Assembly: GCA_019054805.1 (NCBI GenBank)
Contig: JAHQIY010000037.1
Span: forward strand, 1-64,000
Direction of reading: 5' to 3'
Source: Brachionus manjavacas
Taxonomy: Eukaryota > Rotifera > Eurotatoria > Ploima > Brachionidae
Length of the DNA stretch: 64,000 nt
The notes under the pieces were generated by a model. It saw only the letters and a list, made by a program, of their open reading frames with translations, was not told where the DNA came from and did not search any database. A program made the position numbers and the translations under genes. This document shows, one piece after another, positions 50,401 through 59,505 of this stretch (the stretch's first letter is position 1; each line of letters opens with the position of its first letter).

Positions 50401-52428
50401 CAATTACGTTATAAAGCTATAAGTAAATTTATACAGGTGAAGTTAATTTAGTGGCAAAAAAAGTACAAACCTTTATCCTTTTTTTTAATTGACAAAAAAT
50501 ACACCGTGAACAAAACTAAAATGTCTTTTAGTAATTTAAAAATCTCATAATGTAAAATAAATATTTCTTAAACTATTTTTCTTTTTTTTATTAACTATTT
50601 TATTTTATTGTTTTTTTTTTAACCAAAAATATAACCATCATTTTGAGTTATTGAATAATTATATCAAAATGTGAAATGGTATTTGAATAAAATAAAATTT
50701 TTAATTTAGAAAAGAATGTTTTTGTAATTACAGAGATACTTTATGTTGAAAAAAAATATTTTATGTCTATGAATTTATTCTAATTACTAAAAAGTTTACA
50801 TAAATTAAATTTTTTTTTGTGAAAAAAGGACAAAATAATGAAAAAAAGAAATTATCAGATAAAAATGTAATTATTTGGTTCATTGCAAATTTTTTACATA
50901 GTCAAACAAAACCATTAATTCCAGGAGTACTGAGTTGGTTAATTTTGCATTTGCTAATCGTAATAAAGGCCAATTTCATGGCTTTTTTTAACAAAAAAAA
51001 TTAATGTTCCTACTAAAAATATAAAATAATCTAAAGGAAACAGGATGGAAGTCTTTTTTCAAAACTTTTTTCTAATTTGTCTGAAGGAAACAGGAAAAAA
51101 GTTTTGAAAAAAGACTTTCATAAAAAGACTTTTAAAAATATGTTTATTTTAAATTTTTAAGAAAAATTTTTTTTGAGATTGTAAAAAATTAGAAAATTTT
51201 TTGAATTCATTTAACTTATTACATTTATTCGCTTTTATTTAAATTAAAATAATTAACTTACTTCTCCCGAATAATTTGTTTTGAGTTTAATATGTTTGTT
51301 TTCGTTATTTTCTAATAACAATTTACATTCCTTGAGTGAAGTGGCTTTGGCTTTTACCAAAACTTTTGGATTTAATTCAAATAAGCCTAATTTCTGCTGC
51401 AAAAAGTTCGACAATCTTAGCACAGGCTTTTTGCTAATAGAAAAAGAAGCATCAGGTTTAAAGTTTATCGAATCCAACATTGCGTAAATAACACGGTTCG
51501 AGTCATATAAACTTGAGTACTCGGCTGAATAGCTTGATTCGATTGAGCTTATGAATTTTCTCATTGACACCGTGCCTGATTCCTTGGTATTCATTAATTG
51601 TATTGGACTTCTAACTGGCTGCAGTGAAACTAGAAATTTTTCCATTTGGCTTGTATCATTTCCTTTAATTTCACATTTGGTTAAATTGGTACATCGGTTT
51701 AAAATGCCGTCACAAAGAATATCAAACTCATTACTAAAATCAACTTGAAAAATATCGTTCCATTTATCGAATTTTAATTCATTATGTTCATTTTGGATAG
51801 AAGGAGTTGGTTCAACATAAGGTTCAATAATAATACGGGTCATGGAATTAATGGCTGTGAATTTTGATGAAGAAGGCTCAAAACTTACTAAAAATTTATA
51901 TAATTTTTAGCATTTATTTTCACTTCTTTTTTTTTCTTTTTTTGACTTACAAGTTTTTACATAAACACAGAGATCAGAATCGATCCAAATTGGCAAAATT
52001 TGATCCTTAAAAAAGATCTTAATTTGATCAAGAAGGGTGTTTTCTACAGATTCCAAATTGAGTTCCAATATCTGCCAATCATCTAAGGTAACTGGCTTCA
52101 GAGTAACCGAACTTGCAATGGGACTTTCATGATATATAAAATCAATGTTTATATTTGTATTGTCACCAAATCCAAGTTTTTTGGCATAGAGACCATTTAA
52201 AAATATGCTTTCTTGGGATTTTGTTGAATCGAAAAACTGAGGAGAAAAATAAAATTTTTTATTTTCTTGACATACTTCCAACACATCCTTGTATTGAAAA
52301 AAATAATAAAAAAATATTTTGTGATGAAAACTTACATTTTCGGTCAAGTTAAGATTTCTATTTTCCAGACTGCTTAAATAAATAAAGCAGTTTTTCATAG
52401 AATTATAGGACAAGTTTTTACAGTTCAT
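47472..52428 (-). CDS. PEX1: Peroxisomal biogenesis factor 1 (AAA+ ATPase of the PEX1-PEX6 exportomer)
   Basis: Five exons on the minus strand (52428-52336, 52287-51951, 51887-51262, 49462-47589, 47541-47472) join in frame to 999 residues ending in TAG. PEX1 with PEX6 forms the ATPase ring at the peroxisome membrane that pulls ubiquitinated PEX5 back to the cytosol. The N-terminal domain includes TLDDWQILEL (98-107) and DQILPIWIDSD, typical of the PEX1 double-psi barrel. D1 has Walker A GSSGSGKT (481-488) but an altered Walker B, LIILEN (539-544), in line with the weak D1 ATPase of the family. D2 is canonical: GPSGCGKT (754-761), IIFFDEFD (809-816), GHDSTGVTDRVVNQLLTQLD and LLRPGR with the Arg finger pair. 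The start was placed at MNCKNL because alignment begins there; an in-frame ATG lies 36 bp upstream. The frame also stops at 47585 if the last intron is retained. Introns are 48, 63, 1799 and 47 bp; the 1.8-kb intron could hide an exon. Confidence 0.93.
47542..47588 (-). other. Intron 4 of PEX1 (47 bp)
   Basis: It begins gtaattttg inside an ATG codon (phase 2) and ends ggttttag. Splicing replaces the immediate stop after KERKRLKK by MYENWKNKK...ARLTLA. If it is retained the protein ends 22 residues earlier with no downstream coding capacity. Confidence 0.7.
50024..50164 (+). pseudogene. Decayed 46-codon frame in the PEX1 intron
   Basis: On the strand opposite PEX1, an ATG starts a frame MIELESEPEGSLIERMDTQA that meets TAA and then continues in the same frame with RQRPKKKKKAPSILEFRSH to a second TAA. 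Acidic and basic composition with Gly, Pro and Arg codons is unlike chance frames here. It may be a transposon or processed-gene fragment. I do not recognise it. Confidence 0.25.
50273..50414. mobile_element. 142-bp palindrome-rich element with terminal inverted repeats, MITE-like
   Basis: The ends ttataacgtatttg (50273-50286) and caattacgttataa (50401-50414) are inverted copies with 13 of 14 matches. Inside are two perfect 16-bp palindromes, taccgacatgtcggta (50295-50310) and taacgacatgtcgtta (50317-50332), and a third one-mismatch copy at 50387-50400. The cgttataa ends resemble pogo/Tigger-type elements. No coding capacity. It sits in PEX1 intron 3. Confidence 0.5.
51049..51117. repeat. Perfect 24-bp hairpin in the PEX1 intron
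   Basis: The 24-nt arm at 51049-51072 (aagtcttttttc...) is matched exactly in inverse orientation at 51094-51117, with a 21-nt loop. A direct repeat, aaggaaacagga, occurs just before each arm (about 51034 and 51084). The stem has no mismatch, which in this AT-rich DNA suggests a recent origin or function. The size is in the range of a microRNA precursor, but the low complexity also fits a foldback insertion. Confidence 0.7.
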
Positions 52429-52492
52429 TATTTTAAATTTAAATTTTATTTTCGCATAAAACATTTAAAAATTAAATAATTTAAAAAATTTA

Positions 52493-52500
52493 TCACGTGA
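52493..52500 (-). promoter_or_regulatory. E-box (tcacgtga) upstream of PEX1
   Basis: The palindromic octamer tcacgtga lies 65-72 bp before the PEX1 start. Such E-boxes bind bHLH-zip factors of the USF/MITF/TFEB type. A single site is weak evidence for regulation. Confidence 0.22.
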
Positions 52501-53168
52501 AAGAAGCATGATTCAATTCTTTTTGTCTGTAAAGAGACTAATTCGACTGTAAAATGCAACATCTTTAGGTTTAGGTATTCAGGTGATAATAAATTTATTT
52601 TCATTGAACCAAAATCTACAATCAAGTTAATTATTTTCAAACAAATGGAAAAAATTATTAATTGATTAAATTGTTCGGCTGAGGTTTATTCCATTAATGT
52701 TCTTGTGTATTCAAAATTTGAAGTTAATTTTAGGAAAAAAATTAAAAAAAAATTTTCGAAGTGATTTTTAACTGACATCAAGTTCATGCAGACACTATTT
52801 TCTATATGCATATTTCAAAATTTACTGCAAATCTAACACATTCATTGAATCATCTGGCACAATTTACAGAACTAATTTTTAACAAAAGAAATAAAACACT
52901 TTTTTATTTTTTTATAGAAATCATTTTAATTTTTTTTTTAATTTTTTTAAACTCGCATTGCGCATTCAAACCGAGTAAGCATTTTATAAAAACAAATTTT
53001 ACAGAGTTTTGATGGCATGTGTTTTACGTGATACTTAATTTATTTTTCTGCTACTAAAATAAAAAAAGATACTAATCTTCTTACTTTTTTTATCAAAAAT
53101 AAATTTATATTCTCATAATTATAAAAAAAATTAATCGACACATATTATAAAATAAATAACTCTAATTT
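52501..53168. other. Intergenic DNA upstream of PEX1
   Basis: The 5' flank of PEX1 in AT-rich sequence. A frame at 52806-53012 on + contains a hydrophobic run (IEIILIFFLIFLNSHCA) that resembles a signal peptide followed by a gtaagc donor, but it has T-run composition and no further exon could be found. No gene is supported. Confidence 0.5.
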
Positions 53169-53723
53169 TTATTGATTAATCCTTGTTAATTGATCTTCGA
53201 AATCTTTAATGAACCAAAGTTCGCCTTTGACAACTTCATTTTCTAAGTGACTTAGAGTTTCGATCGACTGACAGTTAAGAGCATCTTTATTCTTCGCTGG
53301 TCTAAAACAATCAAATAATTAAAATAGGATTATTTATTTTTTCGAGTAGCGAAAATATTCGCATCTACTAGATAAAGTATTTTTTAAGGAGCTAATTAAA
53401 AAAAAATAAAACCAAAATAAAACTAATTATTATAAAAATTAATTCAATCTTTTTTAGTTTCCGAGACCACGTTTAGCTTGTTGAGGACTAATGTTAGTTT
53501 TTCTTAGTCTTCTTCCATCTCATTTTGAATTCTTTTCAATTGTCAAATCAAGCGTTGGAAATTCCAATAATGAGAGTTCGTACGATATACCAATTCAATG
53601 TTTACATATAAAGTGTTTCTTCCAATATTCACAACTACACATACTTAACTCCCACGTTTTATTGCTGATTTCGATTATATGAAAAGAGCCGTTCCATGCT
53701 TTAAATTCATCAAAAGATGTCCA
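53169..53723 (-). pseudogene. SWIM zinc-finger transposase remnant (MULE-like)
   Basis: Reading the minus strand from 53723, one frame gives WTSFDEFKAWNGSFHIIEIS, then WELSMCSCEYWKKHFICKH: the CxC...CxH pattern of a SWIM zinc finger as found after the DDE domain in MULE-type transposases. A TGA follows the His (53597-53595), then IGISYELSLLEFP and, after a second TGA, QQAKRG. A final piece, RPAKNKDALNCQSIETLSHL ... DQLTRINQ and TAA at 53169-53171, continues the usual KRGRPAK tail after what may have been an intron (about 53304-53470). Two in-frame stops and the absence of the catalytic domain make it a dead fragment. Family assignment is by motif order and should be confirmed by search. Confidence 0.6.
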
Positions 53724-56302
53724 ACTTCAGCAATTTTAATTTAAATTTAAGTTTTTAAAGCTATTTATTTATTAATTAGTTTTTTCTGTGCCGAGCTAAA
53801 ACTCCTACAGATTAATAAAAAATAAAAAAATCTAGAAAAATCATTATTTTATTAAATAAAATTAAATTTTAAAGTAAAATATGTTACAATTGAATATAAA
53901 AGAAATTAAAATAGAAAAAGCTTTCAATTAACGAAATTTTTCAAAAACTAATTTTTGTTTTATTTCTTCATTTTATTCAACTTTACTTTATTAGTATTTT
54001 TTATATTCTACTTTAAATTTTTTCTAATTTGTTTTTGAAATTTGAATTTTTTTTAAATCTGAATGAGCTTTAACTCGTCAAAGATAAAAAAATAAATAAA
54101 AAAACTAAATTTAATTTTTAATTATTATTATTTGAATAATCATTTAACTTAAAAAAAATTAATATCACAAAATTGAAAAATATCATCACTAGTGTGAATT
54201 TTAGTATCATTCTTTTTAGAAGCTAAAAATATTATACAAGTCTGATATGATTTTTATAAATTTAAAAAAAAGTTGAAATAAAAATTAATTAATTTAAAAA
54301 AAATCGAAAATATTTTTTGAGTTTTTTAATCAATTATTATAGTAAATTTTATTATCCTTTAGAAATGAGAAATTCAAAAATTTGAAAGGCAGTGTTTGGT
54401 TTCTAAATCTAGGAAATTTTTAAATAGACAGGGTAATAGTCAACTTCCTATTAAGTGATGTTGAATCTCATATTTTTTAGAAAGTAAAAAATTAATTAAA
54501 TTTATTTATTCTTTTGCAAAAAACAGTTTTTTTTCCTGTGAAATGTTGAAGCAAGTCTAAATGAAGAAAATAATTTTGAGTGACAAAGTGAACTTGTTCT
54601 CTTTAAAAACTTTCTAAATAATTTGAGTATTTTTAATTTAATACTTAATTATGGCGTTCAAATTTCAGGGTAAATGAAGAGTTTTTGAAGAGACTGAATT
54701 GAGATTTAACAAATTTGTTTTCAGCATCTACAACTTTTAATTTTTTTTATAGCACCTTCAGAAAAAAAATTATTTTTATTTGGCAAATTCCATCTACTCC
54801 ATTATCGAAAATTTCAGTTTTATGACGAAATTAATTTTTTTTTAACAAAAAAGACTTCGTGAATCATTTAGTTGATAGCTTTTGAATGGAAGTTGTTATA
54901 ATTAATCGGTTGAATTTCATTAAAAATTTCCAGATCTATTTAAAAATATTCATTATTTTTAGCTAAGTAATCACAATGATTTTCAATTGTAGATATTTTA
55001 TTTTATTTGGATTTTTGATTTGAAAATAAACAAATCTTTACGTTTCCAATGATTGTTTTTAAGAATGTAGAACAATCACAAACTTTGTTTTAAATAAAAC
55101 TTTAAGTTGTATTTTTAACTTGGCGTTCGAGGCCTAAATCAAATAAAAAAATAAATATAAATAAATTTATTTAGTGTGATTTTTTTTATGCTTTTCGTCT
55201 ACTTTTTTGTCTCAGACATATTTGGTCTCGAAAATAACAATTTTTTTGTTCAACTTTATTTAAAAAAAATTGAAAAAATAAATTTAGAATTTTTTTTATG
55301 GTCATTATTATGATTTCTAAATGCTGTACAAGATAATAAACGAACTACATTAACTAGATACTTTTAAACTAATTTAATCAAATTAGAAATAAACTGTATT
55401 CATTTTTTTGAAAGAATTTGAAAATTTGTTAATTTTGAATTTTCCAAGAAAAGAAGAAAATTAAAAGAAAACTAATTGGCTTTTATTAAATTGGAAATAT
55501 TGAGTATCAAGAAATTTTTATTTATTTGTTGTTAATTAAAAAAAATATGTGATGAATTTTATTTAAATACTGATATTCTATTTTTGCATTGATTTTTGGA
55601 TTTGTTTCTATAGAAACAAAGTATTTCTAATTTATAATATAAATTTAAGCTTTATTAAAAATTTACTTGGTCGTGCCGAAAAAAAATTCAATCACTCTTT
55701 TAAATTCATAAAGAAAATTAGACTTTAAAATTTTATTTGTATTCTTGTCTTTTTTTTGTAAGTTTTTTTGATTATTATTTTATTTATCAAAAAATTTCTT
55801 AATAAGCGTTTTAAATGACCATTTTCAGCTTTTCCTTTTTGCTTTGTTTCTCGCTGATTTTTTACAGGTTTTGTAATTTGCTGTTAAGTCCAATTCATTG
55901 TTTGTATTAAAATTTTTTATTTTCTAGAAAAAAATAATTATTGCAGTCTTTTCTTTTTCATTTGAATTAATGTGAATTTTTTTTTTATATTCTTTCCAGA
56001 TGTCTTTTGTATTTGATCATAATAAATGAAAAAAATTGTAAAGCGGTTTTTGTATTATGTCTTTTTACGGTTGTGCATAATTTAGCTCTTTTCGTTTAAA
56101 AATTATTTTAGTTGTCAAGTATTCGCATTACTTGGTCTGTTTTCAATAAATCTAGAATATCTTAAAAAAAGATTTTGAAAATTAAATCACAAAAATTACA
56201 CGTAATATAAATATACTTCATTAATGAACCATATCCCATCACCGATTTTTTAAAAAGTTTAATAAGATCCCGGGATTTAGTATTGCTTTAAAGATTTTAG
56301 TA
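53724..56302. other. AT-rich gene-free DNA
   Basis: About 2.6 kb of A/T-biased sequence. I found no gene, RNA or clear repeat in it on either strand. Confidence 0.55.
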
Positions 56303-56372
56303 CAGTCAATGCTCAGTATAATGAAGTACTTGGGCGGATTCGTTATATCAATATTACAATATAAAACGATAG
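56303..56372 (+). mobile_element. Single pogo/Tigger-like terminal sequence
   Basis: TA followed by cagtcaatgctcagtataat and then ttgggcgg and attcgttatatc resembles the outer end of pogo/Tigger-type Tc1-mariner elements, which start CAGT after a TA target and contain cgttata motifs. An inner pair cgttatat / atataaaacg follows. I did not find the other end nearby, so this is a solitary or decayed terminus. Confidence 0.35.
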
Positions 56373-57497
56373 GGATAGAAAAATATTTAGACTAAATTTT
56401 ATTGATTAAAAAAATTAAATTAAAAATGTGAATAAAAAGCAAAAGGTTAATTTTTTTAAAAAGATCGGTAATAGGTGGTCGTTTGGTAAAGCTCCTTTTA
56501 ATTATAAAATTTTAAATATTTAATAATAAATTAATTACATTAGAATTATCACCTGTTTTAGTTCATTTATTGCTATGACCTAACATTGTTGCAAATTTCA
56601 AAACTGCTTATTAGGATATTATTGTGTTTATGAACTTGATCAACATCTTCGTAACTTCAAAATTTCATACACCTTTTTTGTGGTCCGGCTTAGTTCTTTT
56701 CGTAGTTTTCTAAAATTTTTGCTTTTTAATAGAGATACAATTTTGTCTTCTTGCCGACATGCTTTCATTCATTTTTATCAATTAGAATTTCTAGATTAAA
56801 TTCCAAATAATTCAATAATATTTAGTAATATTAGTGAAACCCCTCTAATGTCTATAGGTCTTAGATCTGCCATCCAAGGATCTATTTTCTATTTTTTTAC
56901 TCAACATTTTCCAATAATCAATTTCAATTTGTAAATATATAAGAAATTAACAAAAAAACATATAATCTTACTGCATGGATATGTTGAGTGATCTATCAGA
57001 ACATAGAAATTAAACTCGAAAAAACAAAATAAGAATACAGTGATTTTCGCTTTTTAAAACAATTTTCTTAAATTTAAAAAGTAAAAAATCATAAATTTTC
57101 AATTTATTAGGTAAATGTTTGTAGTAAAAAAAATGTCGAAAAAATTTAAGATCTTTAACATCTTTATTGTTTCTTAATAGTGTTTTAGGAACTTGATGTT
57201 TTTTTTTTAAAAAGAGATTTTTTTTATAATGTAAAATAAAATTAGTCGAAAAATTATGTAAAATTTTGCAATTTCTTAATTTTACGTAAAATTTTGAAAA
57301 GCGGAACTGAAAATTTCTTTTGAAAATTTTATAAAAACTATTAATGTATCTATCCTTCCGTACTAATTAAATTTTCACCTAAATCAACATTTTTTTACCA
57401 TATTTACTTTTTAAAATTTTTCAACTTTTTTTTTTAAATCAAATATCTCAGTTTGTCCAAGTGACTTAAACTTAAAAAGATAAGCAAATAGAGTCTA

Positions 57498-57602
57498 ATT
57501 AAACATTGGAGCAAACCTTGAATTCTCTTTTCTTAAAATGAGCACAACATATTTGCAGAAATTTTTAGAAGAGAGAATTCAAATTTTCCATAAATGTTTA
57601 AT
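57498..57602. repeat. Foldback structure A
   Basis: Left pieces attaaacatt (57498-57507) and ttgaattctcttttct (57518-57533) recur inverted and in the right order at 57593-57602 and 57567-57582. The inner arm matches at 15 of 16 positions and the loop is 33 nt. No coding capacity. Confidence 0.6.
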
Positions 57603-57632
57603 TTGAAATATGTTATATAATATATTAATTAT

Positions 57633-57802
57633 CTTGGTAAATAGCTTAAAACTTTTTAAAATTGAAATCGAATACTCAAAATTTCTATTTGGTTCTTTTA
57701 AATTTAATATTGAAAGAACCAGTATTTTGGAAAATTAAACTTTCTCATCAATTAATAAATGCTTGATTTCAATTTGAAAAAGTAAAAAAGCTATTTACCA
57801 AG
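57633..57802. repeat. Foldback structure B, about 170 bp
   Basis: The 37-nt arm starting cttggtaaatagctt (57633-57669) is matched in inverse orientation by 57765-57802, with a perfect 15-bp outer end, a short mismatched spacer and matching actttttnaaattgaaatc. A second inverted pair, tggttcttt (57690-57698) and aaagaacca (57713-57721), sits inside. Together with structure A this looks like nested or tandem MITE insertion. Confidence 0.65.
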
Positions 57803-58817
57803 TAGAAAAATAAATATTTTTTCTCCAGTAATAACTTTGTAAATATCTTTTTGATTTTTTCAAACTGAAGCCGAGCATTTAAAAATTGATTAGAAACTTT
57901 AATTTACCATTCTAAAAAAAACCTTTTTATTCAAAATTGTCCCTGTTAAAAGAAAAGTACAGATTATTTATCAGGACTGTGTGAAGCTGTACCAAAAACT
58001 TAATTAGAATAAAAGCAAAGAAAAAGGACGTTTTTTTTAAATTAATAAGAAAGTAGCTCAATGTATTTAAAAGTCCAAAATTTAATTTCACTAAGTCTGC
58101 TAAATAAAAAAAAAACTAAACAGAAAAAAGTTGCTAAGCATTTGTGACTATCTCGGTGGTCCAAGTACTTACAAAAAACCTAATCAAAATTTTATAAAAT
58201 TTTATGTTTTATTTTTAAAAAACAAAAAAATTATTATGAAGTTTTTATTGAGAAATTTTTGAAAATTGTTTAAAATTTTTTTTGTTTTGAGAGTATTTAA
58301 AAATTCTGAAATTATACTATATCAGATTTTGGTGATTAAGTTAAAATAGGTTTGGTGTTTGTAATTTGAATAATTTAATTATAGTTTTTAGTTTTTAAAC
58401 ACTTGAAAATAAAAGAAAAACAAGAAGTGATTGTGACTAATTTTGGAACCTTAATTGAACCGTCACCATTCTCAGTCCATTATAGAACCGGTCCTTCGAC
58501 CATGAGACTGTTAACAAACAAATTTTTTTCATAGTTTTTATTTCAGAATTTTGAAAATGATGATCAGTTCATGTCGAAAAAATATTTTTCCAAAACAATT
58601 GATAAAATCGATTTTTAATTTTTAAAATTAAAATGTATTAACTCATTTTTTGGGAACTTTTATTTCAAAAAGTTTGAGACGAAAGATCAATCAATTTATC
58701 CTGTTTCTTGTTTGGAATTTAAATTTAAATTTCGTTTTTAAACTCTGAATCCTAGACACAAATACTTTGAAATAATAAAATTTAAAATAAACTTTACAAA
58801 AAGCCAGTTTTTAAATT
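57803..58817. other. AT-rich gene-free DNA
   Basis: About 1 kb without supported genes. A slightly less biased patch lies around 58440-58510. Confidence 0.5.
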
Positions 58818-58940
58818 TAATAATAATAATAAAAATAATAATAATAAGAAAAAGCTACAGCAAGCAAGCTTGCGGAGATGACCTACTAGGAAGACATCTA
58901 TGGTAGCCGAAATTGCGCAGAAAAGATGGAAAATAACAGA
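58818..58940 (-). mobile_element. Retroposon 3' fragment with (TTA)n tail
   Basis: A GC-richer unique segment (about 58851-58940, with the palindrome gcaagcttgc) is followed on the minus strand by a run of TTA/TTATT repeats (58818-58848). Unique sequence ending in a short tandem tail is typical of RTE-like non-LTR elements and SINEs. No protein is encoded in the fragment. Confidence 0.4.
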
Positions 58941-59449
58941 CAAATACATTATTTTTTTTTTTTTAGTTCAGTAAGAGTCATTGTTTAATTTAATCTAAGA
59001 TAGTATTGTGTGGAATTAAGTAAGTATTATGTACAAGAATTTTACATAGGAAAAATATGCAAGAATACAGAAATAGAAGTACATAATAAAAGATTACAGT
59101 TTGAATACCATTCCAAATCAAATAAAATTACAATTTAAATAGAATTACAATGAAAAATTAAAAAAGAAGAAGTATACAATAAAAAAAGGTGGAAGGAACT
59201 AGTGCGCGTTAGTGAAAAATTTAAAATCGATTTTATTAATGGGTTGAGAAAATATATCAAATTCGAAGATTAATTTTAATTTTGAAAGAATAACTCTTTG
59301 AATTGAAATGATATTATTGATCATCAACTCCAAGGTGCCTTTACTATTAACTTTTTTAATTAAATTCAAAATTAAAATAAATATCGGAAAAAATTTTTTT
59401 GTTTGAAAAGTCAATAGCTAATTTTTTTTAATTGTTATTTAGATTTGGT
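58941..59449. other. AT-rich DNA upstream of the TLR gene
   Basis: No supported gene. A frame at 59199-59414 on the minus strand has no distinctive composition. Confidence 0.5.
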
Positions 59450-59455
59450 TATAAG
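59450..59455 (+). promoter_or_regulatory. Putative TATA box of the TLR gene
   Basis: TATAAG lies 51-56 bp before the start codon, a spacing like that proposed for peroxidases 1 and 3. Confidence 0.35.
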
Positions 59456-59505
59456 CAACGTGAGGTATTCCTCAAATTAAATATAATAAATTTTGTAATA
59501 AAAAA

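Larger units (their letters stand above)
49463..51261 (-). other. Intron 3 of PEX1 (1.8 kb)
   Basis: The donor is gaa|gtaagt (51262/51261) and the acceptor ttttcaag at 49463; both flanks are in phase 0. It is some 30 times longer than the other introns of the gene and contains several inserted-looking pieces: a decayed frame at 50024, a palindromic element at 50273 and a hairpin at 51049. The protein appears continuous across it, but I cannot exclude a further small exon. Confidence 0.75.

Noticed and set aside
50819..51004. 61-codon frame in the PEX1 intron
   Set aside because: Non-ATG start and low-complexity ends; no recognisable motif, although its middle is mildly coding-like.
52446..52640. 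64-codon minus-strand frame upstream of PEX1
   Set aside because: It overlaps the PEX1 start region in another frame and shows no motif; it could be leader sequence.
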